DNA from: Lepiota brunneoincarnata
Lineage: Eukaryota; Basidiomycota; Agaricomycetes; Agaricales; Agaricaceae
Direction of reading: 5' to 3'
NCBI GenBank assembly: GCA_023014365.1
Contig: JAEBUN010000019.1
Span: 620,001 to 684,000 of the forward strand
DNA length: 64,000 nucleotides
Shown: piece by piece, positions 1 through 11,534 of the stretch
Layout: each line of letters begins with the position of its first letter
Position numbering within the stretch: position 1 is the stretch's first letter
Notes under the pieces: generated by a model
What the model was told of the DNA's origin: nothing
The model's database searches: none
The model's input: the letters and a program-made list of their open reading frames with translations, nothing else
Program-made: the position numbers and the translations under genes

Positions 1-120
1 GTTGCAGAAGTCGCATCTCAAATGCACCAGATGGTTGATGATCTCGATCCTGAACTCCAACAAGAACTCCACTCCGCGCTAGCCAAGGACCTGGAGATGC
101 GTCCATTCCAGGATTTTTAA
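1..120 (+). CDS. gag C-terminal end, element A1 (partial)
   Basis: Frame 1 is open from the first base to the TAA at 118-120. It encodes the last 39 residues of the family-A Gag protein, ending in MRPFQDF. The same sequence, with a few changes, occurs on the minus strand at 9886-10005 in element A2, where it follows a zinc-knuckle region. The stop is shared by both copies, so gag and pol are separate frames in this family. Nothing upstream is visible. Confidence 0.7.
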   Translation, partial: VAEVASQMHQMVDDLDPELQQELHSALAKDLEMRPFQDF

Positions 121-296
121 AAAGGAACGCTGTCGACCGATGTGCCCCTGCACATTCCAGAACTCAGAAGGACATTTCGTACTCTCACTCCCAGAAGGAC
201 ATTTTCTCGATAAACTCTGTACAATTACAACTATCCCCGAATAAATGATCCCTTTTCTTACCTATCGAGATTTGGAGTGAACGGACATCAAAAGCC

Positions 297-3200
297 ATGG
301 CCATCACCGCCCTGATAGACTCAGGAGCCCAAGGGAATTTCATCTCTCACAAGGTCATTGAACGACATGGTTATCAAGCCAAACGGCTGGACCAACCAAT
401 TTCACTCAGTAAAGTTGACGGAACTGATAATCAACATGGCAAGATCCATGAATACATCAAAATCAAAACCATCATCGATGGAAGAGATTGCATGCTAGAA
501 GCGTATGTCACAAACACTGGTGAGAAAGACCTCATCATTGGATTTCCCTGGTTGGAACAATATAACCCCAACATCAACTGGAAAACCAAGACATTCTCTT
601 GGAAACCCCAAATTGACCACCAGGACTTTTCCAAACTCCTCAGAACCCTGCGACGACCTGTCAAACTCAACTCCATTGCCATGGATAGAATGGCTGGAAA
701 GACCTCCCAACCCAAGGAAAACCCCGAAGAATACGTCAACCTGTCAAACGTTGACCTTGATACCTTCTCTTTAGAAAGAGAAATGAACCCAATGCTTCTA
801 ACCCCATTAGAAGTAAATGCCAAAGCGACACATGCCACAATGCTCCACAACGAACAACACAACCCAACAAAATCGACAACCCAAAAAGGGAAACAACCAG
901 AATCAAACAAAGAACCACCCAAGGTTCCTCGGAGATTTGCCCGATGGGCTAAAATATTCAACAAAAAAGCCTCCAAATGGTTCCCACCATCAAGAACATT
1001 TGATCATGAAATTGAACTCAAACCAACATTCGAAGCAAAATCGATGAAACCTTATCAAGTGGCACCTGCCAAAGAAAAAGCGCTGAAGGAATTCATAGAT
1101 GAAAACCTCCAAAAAGGCTACATCTGCCCCTCAAAATCCCCTATGGCATCACCCTTCTTTTTTGTTGCCAAGAAAGGAGGAGACCTCTGACCCTGCCAAG
1201 ACTATCGTTATCTAAACGATCATACTGTCAAAAATGCTTACCCAATCCCCATGATTTCCTCTATCATGGACAAACTCAAAGGAGCTAAGTATTTCACTAA
1301 GCTCGACGTCCGCTTAGGATACAATAATGTCAGAATCAAAGATGGCGATCAATGGAAAGCAGCGTTCAAGACTCCTATGGGTCTTTTCAAACCAACTGTT
1401 ATGTTTTTTGGACTCTGCAACAGTCCCGTGACGTTCCAACATATGATGGACACATTATTCTCCGAAATAATGGAGAAAGGAGGAATCATCATCTACATGG
1501 ATGATATCCTAATCTATGGTAAAACCCAGGAAGAAACCGACCGACTTACGGAAAAAGTACTGCAAATCCTGCAGGAAAACGACCTCTACCTCAAAATGGA
1601 GAAATGCAAGTTCAACAAACAACAACTCAAATATCTCAGCATGATTATCATGCCAGACGAGATCAAAATGGATCCCGGAAAACTCAAGGGAATAGAAGAC
1701 TGGCCAGTGCCAAAAACAGTCCAACACATCCAGAAATTCATCGGATTCTGTAACTTCTACCGGAAGTTCATCCACAGCTACTCCCACCACACCAAACCCC
1801 TGAACCAACTCCTTTCAAAATCAAACAAATTCGAATGGAAAGAAGAACAACAGAAAGTGTTCGAAATGCTCAAGAATGAATTCCTAAAGGAACCGGTACT
1901 CCTCATGCCCGACTCCACAAAACCCTTCAAAATAGAAGCCAATGCTTCCAAATTCGCATCAGGAGCCGTCCTGTATCAACACAACATCAACGGAATATGG
2001 AAACCCATATCATTCTATTCAAAGACTTTTGGACCAGCGGAACGCAACTACGATATCTACGACAGGGAACTCCTTGCTATTATCCGAGCCCTCGAAGAAT
2101 GGCACCACTACCTCCTTGGCAGCCCTCACACTGTCTGTATCAGAACAGATCACCAAAACCTCACATATTGGTGTAAACCCCAGAAAATCAACCGCCGACA
2201 AGCACAATGGGTCCAGACCCTCGCTGACTACAACTTCAAATTAGAACACGTCCCAGGATCAAAGATCCCTGTACCAGACGCCCTATCAAGACGTCCAGAC
2301 CACATCCCTGATGAGGATAATGATAACAAAGACATCACCATGCTTCCAAACAACCTCTTTGTCACCACCGCTGACATAGAAGATCAAAACCTGATCACAG
2401 TACTCCCAGAACACCTCTTTATCGCCACCGTCGATATGGAACTCCAAGAAAGAATCACAGAATCACCCAAATACGATGCTAGAACCACCGAAGCGTTCAA
2501 ACTCCTAAAAGAAACCCATCCTAACGCCGCCGATAAAGACTTCGGAACAGTTCCTACCTCAAATGGTCCACTCCTCATGTTCCAAGAACATGTCATTATT
2601 CCAGAAGACCTCCAACTCAGACATGATGTCATCGCAAGATACCACGACCACCCTACATGTGGCCACCCTGGAGAACAGGAAACATACCACCTCGCCAAGA
2701 AAGAAGTATATTGGCCAGGAATGTCAATGTTCATAAAGAACTACATCAAAGGCTGTCCGGAGTGTCAGCAACACAAAATCATACGCAGACCGGATTGCGC
2801 ACCAACTCAACCGATCCCACCATCATCTTCCAAATGCCCATTTGCACAGATCTCATGGGATCTTATCACCGGTCTACCGCCTAGCGCCGGCCACAATGTG
2901 ATATTGTCCATGGTGGACCACGGCCTTACGAAGGGGGTAATTTTCATCCCAACATCAGATCGATCAAACGCCAATGACATTGGACAATTATTAATAGAAA
3001 AGATCTTCACAAGATTTGGATTACCTGACAAAATCATATCAGATTGAGACCCCAGATTCGCTGCCAACTCCCTCCGACAACTAGCCAAATGTCTAAACAT
3101 CCAACAGGCATTCTCAACTGCATACCATCCCCAGACAGATGGTTCCACTGAATGATACAATCAGGAAATTGAAACCTACCTTGCCATATACTGCACCAGA

Positions 3201-3743
3201 AACCCTCTTGACTGGTCAGAAACCCTCCCTATCGCCGAGTTTGCGCACAACTCCAAAACACACGCCTCAAGGCAGAAATCCCCATTTGAAATAATCATGG
3301 GATACAACCCTCCACCAATACCCACAGTAATGGAAACATCGAACTTTCCATCAGTAGACGAACGCATCAGACTCCTTGATGATGCCAGAAAAGAAGCACA
3401 TGCGGCACATCAACTCTCCGCCGATATTATGAACCAAAGAACCAGAAGAACTGTCAAACCCCTTGAAACACGTCAAAAAGTATGGCTAGAAGCCAAGAAC
3501 CTCAAACTCCCCTTCATTTCCAACAAAATATCCCCAAAACAACTAGGACCTTTCCTCATCTCAGAAGTCTTATCGCCACTCACCTACAAACTAAAACTTC
3601 CAATCAAATGGAAAATACACCCGGTATTCCACCTCTAACCCCATATACCGAAACAGAAGCATACGGATCTCATCCGACTCCACCACCACCAGACATCATC
3701 AATGAAGAAGAAGAATATGAAATAGAAGCCATTCTAAATCACC
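297..3743 (+). pseudogene. pol polyprotein of A1 (PR-RT-RH-IN), broken
   Basis: The first ATG shown (297) opens the retropepsin-like protease, with the active-site motif DSGAQ near residue 8. RT follows (YMDDI at about 1494), then RNase H (about 1920-2290), the integrase HHCC zinc region (about 2650-2780) and the DDE core (about 2850-3200). The frame is interrupted by TGA at 1188-1190, 3045-3047 and 3153-3155. At the first two, element A2 still has CGA; the third is TGA in both copies. About 7 bases are missing near 3635 compared with A2, which shifts the frame before the chromodomain. Coding then stops at 3743 inside the chromodomain, where a family-B LTR begins. Protein function is lost; the family assignment is certain from motifs and order. 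Confidence 0.9.
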
Positions 3744-4441
3744 TGTTATGAACAGTCCAGACCGGGAGGAACAAGAACTATTGTTCGACTTTACAAGATG
3801 GGTACAGGAGACTACAGACCAATTACGGGCACAAGAATATGAAGACGAGGAAGGAGAATATTACACCGCCATGCAGGACCTGGCGAGAGAAGCAGGAATG
3901 GAGATAACCTTGGAGGATATATTGGAATACCCCGAGGACGAGGAAGATAACCATGGATCAACCGACCCAACCTCCGATACGGATGGAAGCACTGAAAGAA
4001 TGGAGAGCGAGAATGGAGAGGACTCCATGGAGATACAATCGGGAGAAGAAGATTATGAGTCAGAGGAAAGCGATGGAACATCGCACAGCAGTAGCAAGAG
4101 TACTGACTCATTGTAATATAAATAACACTAGGATGCCATCAGCCAGGATGTGCATCATGGTCAGGACTGCGCACAACCAGTAGAACAGCCAAGTAACCTA
4201 TAATGAGTATATAGCACCTCATAGGTATATAAGGCCTGTACAAGTAGAGATTAAAGCCCTAAGCTTTAATCTTGTTAACAGCGGTCATTTACCTCTCTGC
4301 CTTAACTTGGCGTCTTCCCTCGTTATCTCATTGAGCGCGATCCACTAAGCTCTATAAGGCCAACCGTCTCGGACACCTTGTAGAGTGATTGAAGGCCGTC
4401 TCCAGTTATCCTCGGATACAGAAGGAGCACGGATCATAACA
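3744..4441 (+). repeat. Family-B LTR without a matching internal region
   Basis: This 698-bp repeat begins TGTTATGAAC and ends GGATCATAACA. It is nearly the same as the two LTRs of element B1 (16805-17502 and 24296-24993). It carries TATATAA upstream of AAGCTTTAATCT, the predicted transcript start of family B. Unlike B1, the 5 bp on either side do not match (TCACC before, CCACT after). The family-A sequence on the right is not the direct continuation of the chromodomain on the left. It is therefore not a clean solo LTR; a deletion or recombination between different insertions is more likely. Confidence 0.9.
3748..4116 (+). CDS. Acidic ORF in U3 of the family-B LTR (copy 1)
   Basis: This is an uninterrupted 122-codon frame from ATG (3748) to TAA. 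The product is strongly acidic and serine-rich, starting MNSPDREEQELLFDFTRWV and ending in repeated E/D/S blocks. The same frame is open in the two B1 LTRs, and in the 3' LTR of B1 it is the C-terminus of ORF3b. It lies upstream of the predicted transcription start, so as a lone LTR it would be made only if read from outside. No known domain is recognised. Confidence 0.45.
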   Translation: MNSPDREEQELLFDFTRWVQETTDQLRAQEYEDEEGEYYTAMQDLAREAGMEITLEDILEYPEDEEDNHGSTDPTSDTDGSTERMESENGEDSMEIQSGEEDYESEESDGTSHSSSKSTDSL

Positions 4442-4801
4442 CCACTCCCACAACTCATCATAGATACATTGACCTCACTCACGACGACTACTACGAGGAA
4501 TGCTACGACAATGTGGCCAAATCAAACATTACAGGAGAACCATGCGGTTCCTTCTGAAGAAAACCCAACCACCCCACCAGAAGAAAGAATAGAGAGTCCC
4601 CATTTCAGATGCCTACTATACGACATCTTCTATCCAGGACAACCCCCATCCCCAGAAACCGCCACTATACTCGATCTCCACAGAACTCCCACTCCCACCT
4701 TCTCTCCAGTCATTCCCCCCAGACCAGACTCTACTGACCAAACTCAGATCGAATATTACGAACCAAACTACTTAGCCGAATACCCGGAAGAAGGAAATTA
4801 A
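4442..4801 (+). pseudogene. ORF3 C-terminal remnant of A1
   Basis: An open frame runs from inside the preceding LTR (ATG at 4385) to TAA at 4799-4801. The part outside the LTR encodes a Pro/Thr/Glu-rich tail with a short PNQTLQE stretch that also occurs in ORF3b of B1 near 24210. This suggests the C-terminal part of the same extra ORF downstream of pol in family A. A purine-rich tract and the 3' LTR follow within 40 bp. No domain is recognised. Confidence 0.4.
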
Positions 4802-4838
4802 CAAGTTGTATGGAAAACAACTCTAGAAACGGACCTAA

Positions 4839-5221
4839 TGTTATCAGAATTCCATCAGAAGGACAGTTATTTTTAGCTACATTTCCCATGTCACTATGAA
4901 ACTATCAGTAGTGTACATCAGAAGGATGATTCTTACCACATGCCTCATGTCTCTTATCTCTGACTCATAGTTACCTTGGTCCAGACTATTATAGTAGGAG
5001 TATAGCCACACTTAGAAGTATATAAGGATACAGTACAATACCTTGTATCCTTATCTTAGTGTTATACAGTTCTTGCCTCCTATACCTCTTTGCTATAACT
5101 GGCTGGACTTATAGTGCTCCGTCGTCTCCAAGTCATGCTTAGTAGGACAGGACCAAGTCTGTATAGACATCCTGTGTTGAACCCCGTGCTACTCAAGAGC
5201 GAACCCCTAACTTGGGTAACA
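4839..5221 (+). repeat. 3' LTR of A1 (family-A LTR, plus orientation)
   Basis: A 383-bp LTR runs from TGTTATCAGA to TTGGGTAACA. It contains TATATAA at 5019-5025 and the predicted transcript start TATCTTAGTGTT at 5052-5063, 33 bp downstream of the TATA start. The same LTR occurs in reverse at 16662-16804 plus 24999-25246. The sequence after 5221 does not begin with the family primer site, so this is a 3' LTR and not the 5' LTR of an element starting here. Confidence 0.85.
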
Positions 5222-6049
5222 CCATGGCCCAGTGTCCTATGTGTCTGCATTGGATGCAGACTGATCTGTCGGTGGTTCAGGGGTTGGTTCGTGAGTGAAT
5301 GGGGTTGGGGGAGTTCCAAATCAGGATGTTGTTATTGGTGACGGTGTGGGTGGTGTCCTTGGTGGGGGTGAGAAGTCTGAAGGGATTTCTGATACTGGTG
5401 GGCTTTCTTCCCTTGTTGGGGATGGCGGTGATGATAGCAGCAGTGGTCGTCGTGGTAGTGGTGGGGATGGTTGCGGTGGGGGGCTGCGAGGTATGTACCT
5501 CATTTTGTTTGGGTAGGTTCTTTGACACCTTGGACATGAGGCCCAATCTTGAGTGGAGAAGTCACTTGAGTGATTCTGCCCAGGCATGTTGCATATTGTA
5601 CGCAGTAGTGAGAGCCTTAGTCTGTCATACATGGTGGGTATAGTCGTACCAGAGTTGTTTGTCGTATTCTGAAATTGAAGTGTGTTCCAATTTAGTCGTA
5701 AAGGCTCCGTCGGTGGCAGCCTCACGCAGATCTCCATCAGAAGGGTGATCTGGTCCATATGATCGTACTCCAGCTGTATGGTATCTAAGGGAGGTGGCTG
5801 GGGCAGCTGTTGGTTCTGGGGTATCGTTGGGGTCAGGGGTCTCGTCCCTGAGGGAGGTGTATGTTGCGGTGAAGGTGTGAGAGGGGGTGTAGGGAGACGG
5901 GGCCGGAACAGGAGTTGTCTGAAGTGTAGTATGTTCGACGCTTGCATTGTTTATGATGACGATGGAGGATGATGAGGAAGTTGGCGAAGGTGTTGTTGAA
6001 AAAGGGGGAGTAGTTTGGGGGCGAGTGAGGTTGAGGTTCATAGGCATCT
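5222..6049 (-). pseudogene. ORF3 region of A2, downstream of pol, cut by A1
   Basis: Downstream of the pol stop the minus strand keeps long open stretches in more than one frame (for example 6047-5625 and 5947-5321), rich in Pro, Ser and Thr. One frame encodes a CX2CX4H zinc-knuckle start (CIQCRHIGHW, about 5258-5225) that stops at the A1 junction before its final Cys. This parallels the overlapping ORF3a/ORF3b of element B1, where one frame has zinc knuckles. The knuckle frame has a TGA just upstream (5277-5279). No similarity to a known protein is recognised. Confidence 0.5.
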
Positions 6050-9000
6050 TTAAGTATGTTTGGTGTGGGAGTGAAGTTGTCTTTGGTTGGTTCTGGTGGG
6101 TTCCTGTTCTTTCTGGAGAATTCCATGAGCTTCTTTATACTTGGTTAAGTATTCTTCGGCGTTTGTGTGGAGTGTTTCATCAGTGATCCATTCATTCTCC
6201 ATGTGGGGGTATCCTTTCCATTTGACGTAGTATTGGAGTTTTCTGCATTGTTGGTGGTGATTTAGAATGGCTTCTATTTCATATTCTTCTTCTTCATTGA
6301 TGATGTCTGGTAGTGGTGGAGTCGGATGAGATCCATATGCTTCTGTTTTGGTATATGGGGTTAGAAGGTTTCTGTGGAATACTGGGTGTATTTTCCATTT
6401 GATCGGAAGTTTTAGCTTGTAGGTAAGTGGCGATAAGACTTCTGAGATAAGGAAAGGTCCTAATTGTTTTGGGGATATTTTGTTGGAAATGAAGGGAAGT
6501 TTGAGGTTCTTGGCTTCTAGCCATACCTTTTGATGTGTTTCAAGGGGTTTGACAGTTCTTCTGGTTCTTTGGTTCATAATATCGGCGGAGAGTTGATGTG
6601 CCGCATGTGCTTCTTTTCTGGCATCATCAAGGAGTCTGATGCGTTCGTCTACTGATGGAAAGTTCGATGTTTCCATTACCGTGGGTATTGGTGGAGGGTT
6701 GTATCCCATGATTAGTTCAAATGGGGATTTCTGCCTTGAGGCATGTATTTTGGAGTTGTGTGCAAACTCGGCGATAGGGAGGGTTTCTGACCAGTCAAGA
6801 GGGTTTCTGGTGCAGTATATGGCAAGGTAGGTTTCAATTTCCTGATTGTATCATTCAGTGGAACCATCTGTCTGGGGATGGTATGCAGTTGAGAATGCCT
6901 GTTGGATGTTTAGACATTTGGCTAGTTGTTGGAGGGAGTTGGCGGCAAATCTGGGGTCTCGATCTGATATGATTTTATCGGGTAATCCGAATCTGGTGAA
7001 GACTTTTTCTATTAATAGTCATCCGATGTCATCGGCATTTGATTGATCTGATGTTGGGATGAAAATTACCCCCTTCGTAAGGCTGTGGTCCACCACAGAC
7101 AATATCGCATTATGGCCGGTGCTAGGTGGTAGACTGGTGATAAGATCCCATGAGATCTGGGCAAATGGGCATTTGGAGGATGATGGTGGGATCGGTTGAG
7201 TTGGTGCGCAATCCGGTCTGCGTATGATTTTGTGTTGCTGACACTCTGGACAGCCTTTGACATAGTTCTTTATGAATGTCGACATTCCTGGCCAATATAC
7301 TTCTTTCTTGGCAAGGCGGTATGTTTCCTGTTCCCCAGGGTGGCCACGTGTAGGGTGGTCGTGGTATCTTGCGATGACGTCGTGTCTGAGTTGGAGGTCT
7401 TCTGGAATAATGACCTGTTCTTGGAACATAAGGAGTGGACCATTCGAGGTCGGAACTGTTCCGAAGTCTTTATTGGCGGCATTAGGGTGGGTTTATTTTA
7501 GGAGTTTGAACGCTTCAGTGGTTCTAGTGTCGTATTTGGGTGATTCTGTGATTCTTTCTTGGAGTTCCATATTGACGGTGGTGATAAAGAGGTGTTCTGG
7601 AAGCATGGTGACTAAGTTCTGATCTTCTATGTCGGTCGTGGCAACAAAGAGGTTGTTTGGAAGCATGGTGATGTCTTCATTATTGTTATCCTCATCAGGG
7701 ATGTGGTCTGGATGTCTTGATAGAGCGTCCGGTGCAGGGATTTTTGATCCTGGGACGTGTTCTAATTTGAAGTTGTAGTTGGTGAGGGTCTGTACCCATC
7801 GTGCTTGTCGGTGGTTGATTTTTTGGGGTTTTTGCCAAAATGTGAGGTTTTGGTGGTTCGTTCTGATACGGACAGTGTGGGGGCTGCCAAGGAGGTAGTG
7901 GCACCATTCTTCAAGGGCTCGGATAATTGCAAGAAGTTCCCTGTCATAGATGTCATAGTTGCGTTCTGCTGGTCCAAAAGTCTTTGAATAGAATGATATG
8001 GGTTTCCGTATTCCATTGATGTTGTGTTGATACAGGACGGCTCCTGATGCGAATTTGGAAGCATCGGCTTCTATTTTGAAGGGTTTTGTGGAGTCGGGCA
8101 TGAGGAGTACTGGTTCCTTTAAGAATTTGTTTTTGAGTGTTTCGAACGCTTTCTGTTGTTCTTCTTTCCATTCAAATTTGTTCGATTTTGAAAGGAGTTG
8201 GTTCAGGGGTTTGGTGTGGTGGGAGTAGCTGTGGATGAACTTCCAGTAGAAGTTACAGAATCCGATGAATTTCTGGATGTGTTGGACTGTTTTTGGCACT
8301 GGCCAGTCTTCTATTCCCTTAAGTTTTCCGGGATCCATTTTGATCTTGTCTGGCATGATGATCATGCCAAGATATTCAAGTCGTTGTTTATTGAACTCAC
8401 ATTTCTCTGTTTTGAGGTAGAGGTTGTTTTCCTGCAGGATCTGCAGTACTTTTTCTGTAAGTCAGTTGGTTTCTTCCTGGGTTTTACCGTAGATTAGGAT
8501 ATCATCCATGTAGATGATAATTCCTCCTTTCTCCATTATTTCAGAGAATAATGTGTCCATCATATGTTGGAACATTGCGGGACTGTTGCAGAGTCTGAAA
8601 AACATGACAGTTGGTTCGAAAAAACCCATGGGAGTCTTGAACGCTGCTTTCCATTGATCGCCATCTTTGATTCTGACATTATTGTATCCTAAGCAGACAT
8701 TGAGCTTAGTGAAATACTTAGCTCCTTTGAGTTTATCCATGATAGAGGAAATCATGGGGATTGGGTAAGCATTTTTGACGGTGTGATTGTTTAGATAATG
8801 ATAGTCTTGGCAGGGTCGGAGGTCTCCTCCTTTCTTGGCAACGAAAAAGAAGGGTGATGCCATAGGGGATTTTGAGGGTCGGATGTACCCTTTTCGGAGG
8901 TTTTCATCTATGAATTCTTTTAGCGCTTGTTCTTCGGCAGGTGCCACTTGATAAGGTTTCATCAATTTTGCTTTGAATATCAGTTTTAGTTTGATTTCAT

Positions 9001-9709
9001 GATCAAATGCTCTTGATGGTGGGAATCGTTTGGAGGCTTTCTTGTTGAATATTTTAGCCCATCGGGTGAATCTCCGAGGGATTTCGGGTGGTTCCTTGTT
9101 TGATTCCGGTTGTTTTCCTTTTTGGTTTGCTGATTTTGTCAGTTTGTGTTGCTCATTGTGGAGTGTTGTGGCATGTGTCGCTTTGGTGTTTACTTCTAAT
9201 GGGGTTAGAAGCATTGGGTTCATTTCTCTTTCCAAAGAGAAGGTGTCAAGGTCAACATTTGATAGGTTGACATATTCTTCGGGGTTTTCCTTGGGTTGAG
9301 AGGTTTTCCCAGCCATTCTGTCCATGGTAATGGAACTGAGTTCGATGGGTCGTCATAGAGTTCTGAGGAGTTTGGAAAAGTCCTGGTGGTTGATTTGGGG
9401 TTTCCAAGAGAATGTCCTGGTTTTCCAGTTGATGTTGGGGTTATATTGTTCCAACCAGGGAAATCCAATGATGAGGTCTTTCTCACCAGTGTTTGTGACG
9501 TACGCTTCTAGCATGCAATCTCTTCCATTGATGATGGTTTTGATTTTGATGTATTCATGGATCTTGCCATGTTGATTATCAGTTCTGTCAACTTTACTGA
9601 GTGAAATTGGTTGGTCCAGCCGTTTGGCTTGATAACCATGTCGTTCAATGACCTTGTGAGAGATGAAATTCCCTTGGGCTCCTGAGTCTATCAGGGCGGT
9701 GATGGCCAT
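6050..9709 (-). pseudogene. pol polyprotein of A2 with chromodomain, broken
   Basis: Minus-strand order: protease (DSGAQ, from ATG at 9709), RT (YMDDI at about 8510), RNase H, integrase zinc region (about 7320-7200) and core, GPY-like segment, then a C-terminal chromodomain (about 6290-6120, with the VKWKGYP core and an acidic EEEYEIEAIL start). The chromodomain puts it in the chromovirus branch of Ty3/Gypsy. TGA codons at 9353-9355 and 8462-8464 correspond to CGA in A1; the one at 6851-6853 is also TGA in A1. The frame is also broken near 7490 and 7019. Chromodomains in this branch bind histone marks and steer integration; that role is from family knowledge. Confidence 0.9.
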
Positions 9710-9885
9710 GGCTTTTGATGTCCGTTCACTCCAAATCTCGATAGGTAAGAAAAGGGATCATTTATTCAGGGATAGTTGTAATTGTACAGAGTTTATCGAG
9801 AAAATGTCCTTCTGGGAGTGAGAGTACGAAATGTCCTTCTGAGTTCTGGAATGTGCAGGGGCACATCGGTCGACAGCGTTCCTTT

Positions 9886-11216
9886 TTAAAAATCCTGGAA
9901 TGGACGCATCTCCGGGTCCTTGGCTAGCGTGGAGTGGAGCTCTTGTTGGAGTTTGGGATCGAGGTCATTGACCATTTGGTGCATCTGAGATGCGACTTCT
10001 GCGACGGCAAGGGAATACTTGCGTTGCGGTGATTGTTGGGCATTCCAGTTTGGAAATCCGGGACGAGTGTTTTGTTGTCCAAGGAAGGGATGGTTGGGGT
10101 TTCTTGCAAGGCGAGGAGGGTTGGTGCGCATTCCTGGGAAGTGTCTAGCTGGCAGTGGTTGAGGGCATTTGCTGACCCAATGATCTTTGGCTCCACATCA
10201 GAAGCATTCTTGGTTTTGGTATGATTTTATTTGTTGTCCAGTGACAACGGCATCTAACTCCAACGGTTCTTGTGCAGAGTCTTCTTCAGTATATTCCAGC
10301 TGTGGAATTTTGGGATAAGGATCTTCAAATCCTTCTTCCATTGCGACATGGTCTATTTCCATGGCATGTGGGTCTCGTGGGGTGAAACGTGGAGCGTTGC
10401 TCCTTTGGTAGAATTGTGCATAGGGTATGTTGTTGTTTGGGCGGTTTGGTCCATGGTTGGGTTGGTATTGGTTCTTTTGGGGGAATGTGTTCCTGGGGGT
10501 GCCGTAGAGGGCATTGATTTGGCGGAAATTGTCATCAAGTTTATTGGCTCGGGTGTACCAAGCAGCAATAGTTGTCGGAGGGTTTTCCGATTTGTCGATT
10601 TTCATGGCAATATGGCAGTCGATTGCCTTTCGGTATAGATCAATCAAGGTGTGATCTTCATTTAGTCCAGATTGATGGACAAGTTCCTTGAACTGAGCGT
10701 TGAACTCAGTTATTGGTTTGCCTGCTTGGTGCAGGGTTTGAAGTCTGGTGTGTGCGTATGCATGTTTGTCTGCCGGGGTGAAGTCGGCTCTGAGCCAGGC
10801 AGTAAAGTTGTCCCATGATTCCATGGCTATGGGTTGCCCTTGTTGGGTTTGGGCATTTCTCTCATGGAGGTATTGTCTAGCCCAGGCTCGGGCATCTCCT
10901 GATTGCATTGTCAAAAGGACAAATAAAGTCCTAGCAAGGTCGGTGTTGTACGTGGTTGCGTTGGTGAGCACATAAACTTTGCATTGGAAGATCCAATCTT
11001 CAAACAATCTTCTAGTTCTATCGAAGGTGATGGGTTTGAGGAGTCCTAGCTCCTTTGGGGTAGGTGCGGCAGCCATTATTTGTAATTGTCTGGGTGGCAG
11101 TGGTGGTGGTGGTGATGGCAGTTGTGTTGGTTGTAGTGGAGGAGCCGGTAGGGCTAAGGGTATGGTTGGTGCAGGTAATGCGGGTGGTTGTGGATCGGGA
11201 TCTGATTGGTTGTTGT
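9886..11216 (-). pseudogene. gag of A2, C-terminal two thirds
   Basis: The frame is open from the hAT junction through MAAAPTPKELG (11076) to 10198. It holds a retrotransposon-gag helical region (FEDWIFQCKVYVL to about residue 160) and runs into a CX2CX4HX4C zinc knuckle (CF-stop-CGAKDHWVSKC). A TGA at 10198-10200 sits inside the knuckle where R (CGA) is expected. After it the frame continues to the stop at 9886-9888, and the last 40 residues match the start of the window. The frame also continues upstream beyond the hAT insertion (see 15814-16303), so ATG 11076 need not be the start. Confidence 0.8.
11209..11216. repeat. 8-bp target-site duplication, left (GTTGTTGT)
   Basis: GTTGTTGT precedes the left end of the hAT element and is repeated exactly at 15814-15821 after its right end. 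Eight-bp duplications are diagnostic of hAT transposition. Confidence 0.9.
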
Positions 11217-11218
11217 TA

Positions 11219-11330
11219 GGGGTGCCAAAGTTCGGTTCAGAACTTTGGTTTGAACCTGAACCCCCTGAACTGAACCCAAAGGTTCAGTCCGGTTTGGGTT
11301 CAGGTTCAGGCATAGGCCTGTCGACTCGGT
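11219..11330. repeat. Left subterminal CTGAAC/GTTCAG motif cluster of hAT
   Basis: Short GAACCTGAACC and GGTTCAG motifs occur in both orientations over about 110 bp next to the left inverted repeat. The right end (about 15640-15803) is a larger mirror of this. In studied hAT elements such subterminal hexamer arrays bind the transposase; here this is inferred from position and repetition. Confidence 0.6.
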
Positions 11331-11534
11331 TCAAGGTTTGGCCTTGTGGCCAGCCTACCTGAGTGCATCCGAACGCGTTCGAACGCATGAGTTGAGGGCC
11401 ATCGGTGGTGAGGGCTGCAGTGGCAGTGGCAGTGCTTGCCAAACATCAACAAAGTTCCGACTTCGTTGATTTTTCACTCGCTCTTTCCCCCACGCTATCA
11501 ACACTGCCAAATCCCACGTATCCTGTGCTTATCA

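Larger units (their letters stand above)
1..5221 (+). mobile_element. Ty3/Gypsy chromovirus A1 (family A), 3' part, degenerate
   Basis: The left edge of the window cuts this element inside gag. In order it shows the gag C-terminus, aspartic protease, reverse transcriptase, RNase H, integrase, the start of a chromodomain, a family-B LTR that replaces the following part, an ORF3 remnant and a 3' LTR ending at 5221. The domain order is that of Metaviridae chromoviruses. The first 3.7 kb match element A2 (about 6.25-10.0 kb, opposite strand), so the two are copies of one family and form a large imperfect inverted repeat. The sequence right after 5221 continues the ORF3 region of A2, so A1 most likely inserted into A2. 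The 5' half of A1 and the rest of A2 would then lie left of the window. Three in-frame TGA codons and one frameshift show that A1 is inactive. Confidence 0.88.

Noticed and set aside
5222..6050. 5' leader of a plus-strand family-A element starting at the LTR 4839-5221
   Set aside because: The primer site that follows the 5' LTR of A2 is absent after 5221, and the region reads as minus-strand ORF3 of A2.
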